Shown here piece after piece: positions 57,420-64,000 of a stretch of 64,000 nt of DNA. The position numbers and the translations under genes were made by a program. The first letter of the stretch is position 1, and each line of letters opens with the position of its first letter. The stretch comes from Gnetum montanum (taxonomy: Eukaryota; Streptophyta; Gnetopsida; Gnetales; Gnetaceae): positions 44,875 to 108,874 of the forward strand of contig MNCI01004447.1 in assembly GCA_015680685.1 (NCBI GenBank), given 5' to 3'. The notes below the pieces were generated by a model. The model was not told the origin of the DNA, made no database searches, and saw only the letters and a program-made list of their open reading frames with translations.

Positions 57420-59530
57420 AATTTAGGGGGCATTTTTTGAACAATTACCCATGATTTTAGTTGTGGGGGAGGTGCCTTATCCTGATTCAGGACTTACTAT
57501 GTGCTTTTCCATTTTTCTTTGTTTTACAATTTTTTTATTTTCTTAATTCTTTGATACAATTCCTCCTATTCTTTAATACTTTTCATTTCTTAAAATTTTT
57601 CACATTCTTTTACATTTTTAAATTATTTTAACATTTTTCATTTTTTACACTTTTTCATAATTCTTATGATCTTTTCATTTCTTTTATACTTCATTTTAAA
57701 TCCTTTGTAAAAACTTTTGAATACTAATAATATACATTGAATAAAGGCAAGATGTAGTCAAATATGATGAAGATTTCTCTATGTTATCAAGTCATAAGAG
57801 ATTGATTATTTAAATAGTGAGCCCACATCATCCATCCATCCATTCCATTAATAAGAGGTTCTTACCATGGCCATAATGATATTCTTTCCATCATCAAACT
57901 AACAATAAATTTGTTATCATTATGCCTAGACAAAAAAGTTAAGAACCAAGAGGGAATGTAAACGGTGTGACATTAAGGGGACTTGTGGATTCTTTTTGGA
58001 TTATTATTATAAGTTCTATCATGTTACTAAGGCTGTATTATATCCTTGTAGATCTAACAAAAAATAGAAGTAAGAGTAAAATAAGTGTTGCCTTCAAAGG
58101 TTGACATAGTTAAGAAAATAAAAGAGCACAAAATAAATTTTTTGGGATCCCACTTGAAAGACATGTTATCCATGCCCAAAGATGGGAAACTTCTTAGAAA
58201 TCTAAAAATAAAAATAAAAATAAAGTGCCATGAATAAAATCCTCCCTTGGACAATATGCCAAGTGATAATACTCTTTGTAACATTGATAGTCTAATGATT
58301 GTAATTCCAATCTCTCAACTTGGTTTGATTCTTGGATAGAAAGGCTAATAATTACCTTAACCACTAATAAAACATAAAAATTTATTATTCTTATGGTAAG
58401 ACACCTCACATCCTGATTTCTACAATTCCTTCTAAAACCATTTCATCTCATTGTATGATTTTAAGTAACATAGAGTTACTTTTTCAGTTTGATGGTACTA
58501 ACATGTGTCTTTTTCTAAATATGTATGCAGTACATTCAACTCCTCAAGTGCCTAAGGACACTTTTAAGCATGGTTATACAAGGGCATTAAGAACTAGATC
58601 TTGCTTTGGAGAGGATTCACTTGTATAATTATTGTATCTTATACCTGCTAAGTGATTCCACATCATCTTGAGCCTTTCAATTTTAATAAATAACAATAAA
58701 TACTTCTCATATCAGCCACACTATCTATTCTAATAGAAAAGCAATGTTGTCTTTCTCATCCATTCCATCAATACCTCATACACTTTCATAGCCTAAGATT
58801 CCTTAATCATAGACTTTCAATGTTTATTCTTCACAACTAAAGCATCATCACCATGTCAAGATCCTTTTAAAATGATGCATATCTTCCAAGTATCCTCTAG
58901 GACTCAATTTTTTTCTAGGAAAGACATTCAAAAATTTTGAATTTTTTTATGATGACATCACATCTATGATATTGTACGCACCTACAATATTGCATCTACG
59001 ATGTCATATTTATAATATTACATACATAAAATCTATATATAGCATGGGGGAGTTAGAAAACTTTTTTACTTCTCAATTTCATAAGAAGGGAGTTGTTGCC
59101 AATTTTTCTTTGAAGTCCAAACCTTTGGCACTCCAACTTCTAGTGCCCCTAACTTATTATTACCCTGATTTGCATAATTTTTGAATCTACGTGATCCCGA
59201 TGTAATCACCTTAGTCTTGGGGGGTGCTAGTAAGGAAAATTTGAGTCAATTTTTTTTTTGAAATTACTAACAATTAGAAGGTATTATAAGGGTAAGTCTA
59301 AGGAAACATATTAAGAATGTTTAAAGTAAATCACTCATTTTAAGGCCAAAACCACTTGCAAATCACTTCTAATTACTCACACCACGCATTTAAAGTACTA
59401 ATGTGGTTGTTATTAGAAAAGTTTCTAATTCTAAAAAGATAAAAAAACTAAGAACATGATATAACTAAGGGTATGAGTAGGGTATCAAATTGTTGCCCAT
59501 TCATGAAAATATTCTAGTAATTGAAAATCC
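57420..59530 (+). other. Internal spacer of copy B with polypurine-like tracts
   Basis: Paralogue of 1-1908. Tracts 'ttagttgtgggggaggtg' (57451-57468) and 'ccttagtcttggggggtgc' (near 59208) hold the same positions as those of copy A. No coding region. Confidence 0.65.
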
Positions 59531-59534
59531 TTGA

Positions 59535-60528
59535 TTGATTGTAGATGGATCCAAAGAGAGGAGCATAAGGAAAACTCCCATGACTAGTAAGAACAAGACC
59601 ACGAGATTGTGGATGACGATAAGCAAACGAGTAAAATCCACAAACAAAACAAGAAGAGTAGGAATCATAATTTTGCAACATTCATCAACAAACTTCTACC
59701 ATAGAGCAATTTATTTAAGTAGAAGTAGGTGTTCCACTAATGCTTATCCAGAGAAAATAACTTACACTATCACTTGAATGCCTTTAGGTTATTCAGGAAA
59801 AATTCATCATGTCGATAGTAATTATGGAACTTAACTTTTGTGCATTCTTGGAATTTTCTCCAAAAGCTATTAAGACCCAACTTCAGTCATCTCATTTATG
59901 ACCTACTCTAACAAACAATGGAGAATGGTATCTTTGAGAAACACTCTAGTTTTGGAAAAATCAACAAGCTAATGCTATAGTCAAAATTGAAGGAATCTTA
60001 GTATCTTACTTAGTTAAGGTAATTGCGGAGGTATTGAATGTACCTAATCAAGGAACAAAGGTGGCATAGGTATCAACTAGATTTGACATAGACACCAAGA
60101 AGCTATGGTTATAATGGGCATATGGTATGGAAGATAAAGAATATAGTGAATTCACTATAGTGGAAAAGATCTATTTCAAAATTGGCACTTATCACCTATT
60201 CCCTACCAAAAGGCTGAAAAGAATCTCTACATATGCAGCTAGAAGGAGTACAATATTAATGGGAAAATTCAATGCAAACATTACTCATCTCTACTTCATA
60301 AAAATCCAAAGGTTGTTCAGAGAAAAGAAGGTAAGCAAGTTAACATTTCTATTCTGTTGCCTTATTTGGAGGTTCTGTAAACGAGCCAATATCCAAGGGT
60401 ATACAAATGATGCATTAAGGAAGGTAGAAAATGCTTCCTATGTTGAAATGCTCAAGCTAATGCCTTCCAAAAAGGACCAATTAGAAGAACAACCAAGCAC
60501 TCAAGAGAATACCCAACCCATAGGATAA
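59535..60528 (+). pseudogene. Accessory ORF of copy B
   Basis: In one frame with a few stops it reads 'MSIVIMELNFCAFLEFSPKA', 'VIAEVLNVPNQG', 'YFKIGTYHLFPTKRLKRIS', 'FCKRANIQGYTNDALRKVEN' and ends 'STQENTQPIG' at 60528. Block by block this matches 2109-2669 and 5209-5270 of copy A, so it also shows what copy A lost at the viral insertion. The last 133 codons (60127-60528) are still open. Function unknown; the match to the putative plant transposon protein domain is tentative. Nucleotide similarity to copy A continues past the stop to about 60690. Confidence 0.7.
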
Positions 60529-60740
60529 TAGCAACAACAACCACAAGTTCCACTACTACCACTGTAAGATTACCAACCTTCAATGAATCATTTGTAGAAA
60601 ATTACAAAAACTATCAATCGGGGAAGTAGAGAATAGGCCAATTTATTCAAAGGAATTGATGATGCAGTTAGGTCAACCATTTCAACCAATCCTACTAGTG
60701 GACAAATTGTTGGCACATTTTGGCCATTTCATGGAACAGG

Positions 60741-62284
60741 TTAGCATGATAAAATTAATTAAAGGTTTTTGCAGTTTTTAGTACTCTCTTATTGTTAGTT
60801 GGAGAAGTGGCAATAATTTCACAAACCATTAACTATGTTTTCTCAATAAATTCATAAGGGAGCTTTTAAAAATCCATTGCAAAGCAATTTTAGATGCTGA
60901 AAGATTGGAGGAAAGGTTGCTGCACTTTGTTAGAATAAACAAAATTTTAGCTTGTGGATAAAGAGAAATAGCATCTAAATTTAAAGAAGAAAGAAATGAA
61001 GAATCAAAGTAACTGCAATTGATAGTGAACTGGTCATTGGAAATTATAGTATTCTTCATGAAACAATTTGTTCACGTGCCCTATATATGAAGTGCAGAAC
61101 AAAAAGAAGAAAAGAGAAAAAGAATAAGAGTTGAAATGAAGTTAGCAGTATATACAAGAATTGAGAATTGGATGTCATAGTAATGTTTATTGAATTTTTT
61201 TAACAACAAAAGTAGAGACACTGGCAAAAGCTAATTTGTAAAATACTTTGTATATACTCTGCATTAGAATCAACAATGAAAACCACAAAAACAAGAATAG
61301 GTTATGAATAAAAATGATTTTAGAAGAAAAATAGCAAGGAAAGCATCAAGAATATATCAATATCTTGCCAATATTAACACCCAAATCATACAGTGACTAT
61401 CCCTGATTCAGAAAATAAATACAATAATTTCTAGTTTATGGAAAGAAAAATGCAGGAAGCCCTAGGTGAATTTGGGGCAAAAATTTTAGGCGGTTGCAAC
61501 CCCAAATCATGTTTATAATTTGCTATTGGAACCAAAGAAAAATAAGATCTCCTTCAATGATCCATAGTGTCCAAAGAATGAAGTTTGCATGCAAAAAGAA
61601 AAATGTAGCAGGGTTTCTATTTTGTTTCAAATGCAGGATATGACAAATAGCAATGAGAAGATGTGAAATATTAAACATAAACCCTAGGAAAAGCTTGGCA
61701 CACAAAGAAAATTGATGAACCTGCAAACAGAAATTGCAAACACAATAGTGCCTGACACCAATGTGTCCGTCATCATCATTACCAATCCATCAAATGTGGC
61801 TATAGAGACACAAAGACACAACGAGACAGGCGCACAACTAAATCAGCAAAATGACATTTCTTCTATGGCAATTATGGAGGATTGTGGATATGGCTAGGAT
61901 ATTGCTTGTACAGACTTAGTATCTTAGCTCAGTATGAAACCAACTGGGAGATTATTTAGTTGATGAATCGTGGTTATAGTTTATTCTGAAGAAAATCATC
62001 ATCGCTGAAAGCAAGAAAAAAATTTGAATGCATAAAATTAAAGTAACAAAATAAATTTCCAATTCCATATGGTTTGGTGGTTTCATATTTTCTCACATGC
62101 AACAAAAATAAAAAGACAATTGTAAGGAGCGCTTATTGCAATGGCCATAATGATGTTTGAGAAACTTGATCTTGGACTAAGGTTAAATGGATTAAACAAG
62201 ATAGAGATCTTAGCTTTATTTCCTAAAATTATTATATAGGTTGTGACTTCTTATAAAAGAAATATTGTTAAAGACACATGCCAA
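60741..62284. other. No supported gene
   Basis: AT-rich, apparently non-repetitive in this window. The + frame at 61712-61897 starts in plausible context but matches nothing I know. The last 130 bp lead into the LTR. Confidence 0.4.
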
Positions 62285-63617
62285 TGTTAGCATAATTTTC
62301 TCCTAACTTCACGTATAAGTTATAACTTCCTAACTTGTTGGGCAAGTAATATCTCCTAACTTGTTGGGCAAGTTATAACTTCCTTACTTGGGAAAGAAGT
62401 TATCCAAGATATTTTGTAATATCTAACTACCTATGAGACCCTATAAAAAGTCTTCAAGGGTCTTGGTGGCTAGAGGAAGAGCATTGCAAAGAAGACATTG
62501 TGAAAGATTGCTTGTAAAATGACTTGTTAAAGACAACATTTCAGCCACTTTATCATAGTCCTGTGAGTTATGCTTATTTTTTTATTTTGTTTAGATTGTT
62601 TAGCTAGTGGTTTAGATAGTATCATCCTTGGCAAGTAATTTTGGGATTTTTGGATTGCTTTTATTGTTCTTGTTGCATAATAGAAAATTTCTATTAAAAT
62701 TTTTCCATAGAAGAGCTTGTGTTTGAAATCCTTAAGAGCATTTTAGTAGAGAATTTTATTATTGTGTAACATATAAAAACCGTTATTGAGATTTTTGTAA
62801 GAGAGCCTCTACATGTAGTCAAGCCATTGAATGATTCAATAGTCAAGAGGGTTCAGAAAATCTTTGGTATTTTGATAAGACTAGAATAGCTTCTTTTATC
62901 TTTAAAGTGAATCTTCGTGGTATTTCAATCATAAATTGTCAAGTCTTTTGAAGGTTCTGTTAAATGCAATTGTTGACATCCATTATCTAGCCAAAATAGA
63001 GTCTAGTACGTGATAATTTACGCAGCATTTTTTTGAATAGCATAGTAGGATTGTCTTGAAGAAATTTCTTATTTGAGCTTTGGAAGTTTGAACAATTCGT
63101 AGTTATTGAATTTGAGATAGCTTTATTGTGAAGTGTTTACTCGTATCATTTTACCTTGTTTAAACATTTCAGATCTTTACAAAAATTTGTTTTCTTTTTC
63201 GCTTCCTTCTATTTCCATTGAATCTTGCTCTATTTCTAGTTTTCTTGTCAAACTATCTCTTTTTCTAGGGAAAATTAGAAGTAGATTCGCAAAGTTGTGC
63301 TCAAATGTTTTTGCAAAACTTTATTTGTTACAAGTAGGTATTATAAGGACTGCATAGACTAGGTAATTAAACAAAATAGGAACTCTCGACAACTCAAAGT
63401 ACTTTGCAAACTTGGTTAAATCTCTTTAAGATAAGTCATTTACAATTTTACACACAACCCAACCATTTCATTTTTCACGACAACACACACACATACTCAC
63501 ATTGACTACTGAGTCTATTTGGAGGTATTTGGGCCTTGGTGTTGCCAGAGACTAGCAAGCACCTAAATCTTGTTCGAGGACACTTGTTGGCAGTTGCATA
63601 TGAAACGGTTGCCAACA
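62285..63617 (+). repeat. 5' LTR of a right-edge element
   Basis: Starts TGTTAGCA and ends TGCCAACA, inverted repeats with one mismatch; length 1333 bp. A TATA box lies at 62442-62450 ('tataaaaag'). A primer-site-like motif follows 7 bp after the end. The start is less certain than the end, and no partner LTR is inside the window. Confidence 0.6.
62442..62450 (+). promoter_or_regulatory. TATA box in right-edge LTR
   Basis: 'tataaaaag' about 157 bp into the LTR. Confidence 0.55.
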
Positions 63618-63624
63618 GTTCTTT

Positions 63625-63642
63625 TGGCGCTAGAAGGAGGGC
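63625..63642 (+). promoter_or_regulatory. Primer-binding-site-like motif
   Basis: 'tggcgctagaaggagggc' begins with the TGGCGC typical of primer sites for tRNAs ending GCGCCA. The exact tRNA is not identified. Confidence 0.5.
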
Positions 63643-63742
63643 TGAAAATTTAGCCTCTAAGTTCATAAGCCTTATAATTTTAGCACATCAACCATTTTTT
63701 GTTACTATAAATGCTCAAGAAATTAAATACTATTTTCATTTT

Positions 63743-63943
63743 ATGACTAAGAATATTGATAGTTTGGAAAATTTAAAAGTTTCAAAAGATATTCTTGATT
63801 CTAAGATTGATTCTTCATTAGAAGAAGAACAAAAGAAAGTTTTTGAATTGGGAAAAAGTAGTGGAGTGAATACTAGAAGATCAAGAAGATCACCCATTTT
63901 ATCTGGTTTATCGATTTATAAGAGAAGATCTAGAAAAGTCTAA
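63743..63943 (+). CDS. Leader ORF of the right-edge element (66 aa)
   Basis: The frame is open from within the LTR, but the first ATG after the primer site that gives a compact protein is 63743 ('MTKNIDSLENLKVS'). It is charged and ends 'SGLSIYKRRSRKV'. It may be a gag N-terminus or a leader peptide; the next ATG at 63969 ('MANPWQRV') could be the real gag start and runs off the window. No domain recognised. Confidence 0.35.
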   Translation: MTKNIDSLENLKVSKDILDSKIDSSLEEEQKKVFELGKSSGVNTRRSRRSPILSGLSIYKRRSRKV

Positions 63944-64000
63944 GAGTTCAATTATCCAAAGGAATAGGATGGCAAATCCTTGGCAAAGAGTTACACCATT

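Larger units (their letters stand above)
53890..60740 (+). mobile_element. Non-autonomous LTR retrotransposon, copy B (5' part)
   Basis: Holds a 5' LTR (53890-54726), primer site (54728-54745), gag relic (about 54870-57250), spacer with polypurine-like tracts (57420-59530) and the accessory ORF (59535-60528, similarity to about 60690). The 3' end is lost: no matching LTR follows. There is no trace of protease, RT or integrase between gag and the spacer, and the paralogous spacer of copy A also lacks them. Confidence 0.75.

Noticed and set aside
61712-61897. 61-codon + strand frame
   Set aside because: No similarity recognised and no leader or conserved copy to support it.

Overview
The window reads as gene-poor, repeat-rich nuclear DNA of a large-genome seed plant, most likely a gymnosperm. 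This is inferred from the plant gene relics (YSL metal transporter, EUL-type lectin, arabinogalactan peptide, 3-dehydroquinate synthase), the dense nested and decayed plant LTR retrotransposons, the general AT richness with few CpG, and a fossil plant pararetrovirus. No bacterial operon, CRISPR array, rRNA or tRNA gene was seen. Almost every long open frame is a retroelement relic. The only intact short gene candidate is a small secreted peptide at 9416-9640.

Layout. (1) 1-7421: right part of a + strand LTR retrotransposon (copy A) ending in a well-preserved LTR (6627-7421). Its accessory ORF is split by an antisense caulimovirid fragment (about 2670-5208, including an assembly gap at 5075-5208). 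(2) 7480-13070: an island of host-gene fragments with more CpG: YSL (-), AG-peptide-like gene (+), EUL lectin (+), and an unidentified gene fragment (-) interrupted by a 1.69 kb block between two identical 96-bp direct repeats. (3) 13070-14925: tandem array of roughly 140-215 bp units, many with a palindromic core. (4) 14926-17337: non-repetitive sequence with a perfect 77-bp tandem duplication.

(5) 17338-44130: three decayed copies of a minus-strand Ty3/gypsy element of Tat type. Copy 1 (17.3-26 kb) has gag and protease but lacks nearly all of pol. Copy 2 (28.4-36.3 kb) has gag and protease and carries a solo-type LTR (32790-33603) in its leader. Copy 3 (36.3-41.6 kb) has reverse transcriptase, RNase H, a second RNase H and integrase. 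These copies carry a recurring GGCC-rich motif, and copy 3 is joined to a second palindromic array (41.7-43.9 kb). A 3-dehydroquinate synthase pseudogene lies at 27.5-28.0 kb. (6) 44117-53889: three copies of a second LTR-like repeat, a minus-strand Ty1/copia INT-RT-RH relic, and an RTE-like LINE fragment. (7) 53890-60740: copy B of the same family as copy A, with 5' LTR, tRNA-Asp-type primer site, gag, polypurine-like tracts and the accessory ORF, but no pol. (8) 62285-64000: 5' LTR, primer site and leader of another + strand element running off the window.

How the parts fit: copies A and B together outline a non-autonomous family (LTR, gag, spacer, accessory ORF, polypurine tract, LTR) that would have needed pol proteins from another element. 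The Tat copies are the nearest such source here, but a functional link is not shown. Coordinates of relics are approximate, because homology was judged by eye from translated fragments.
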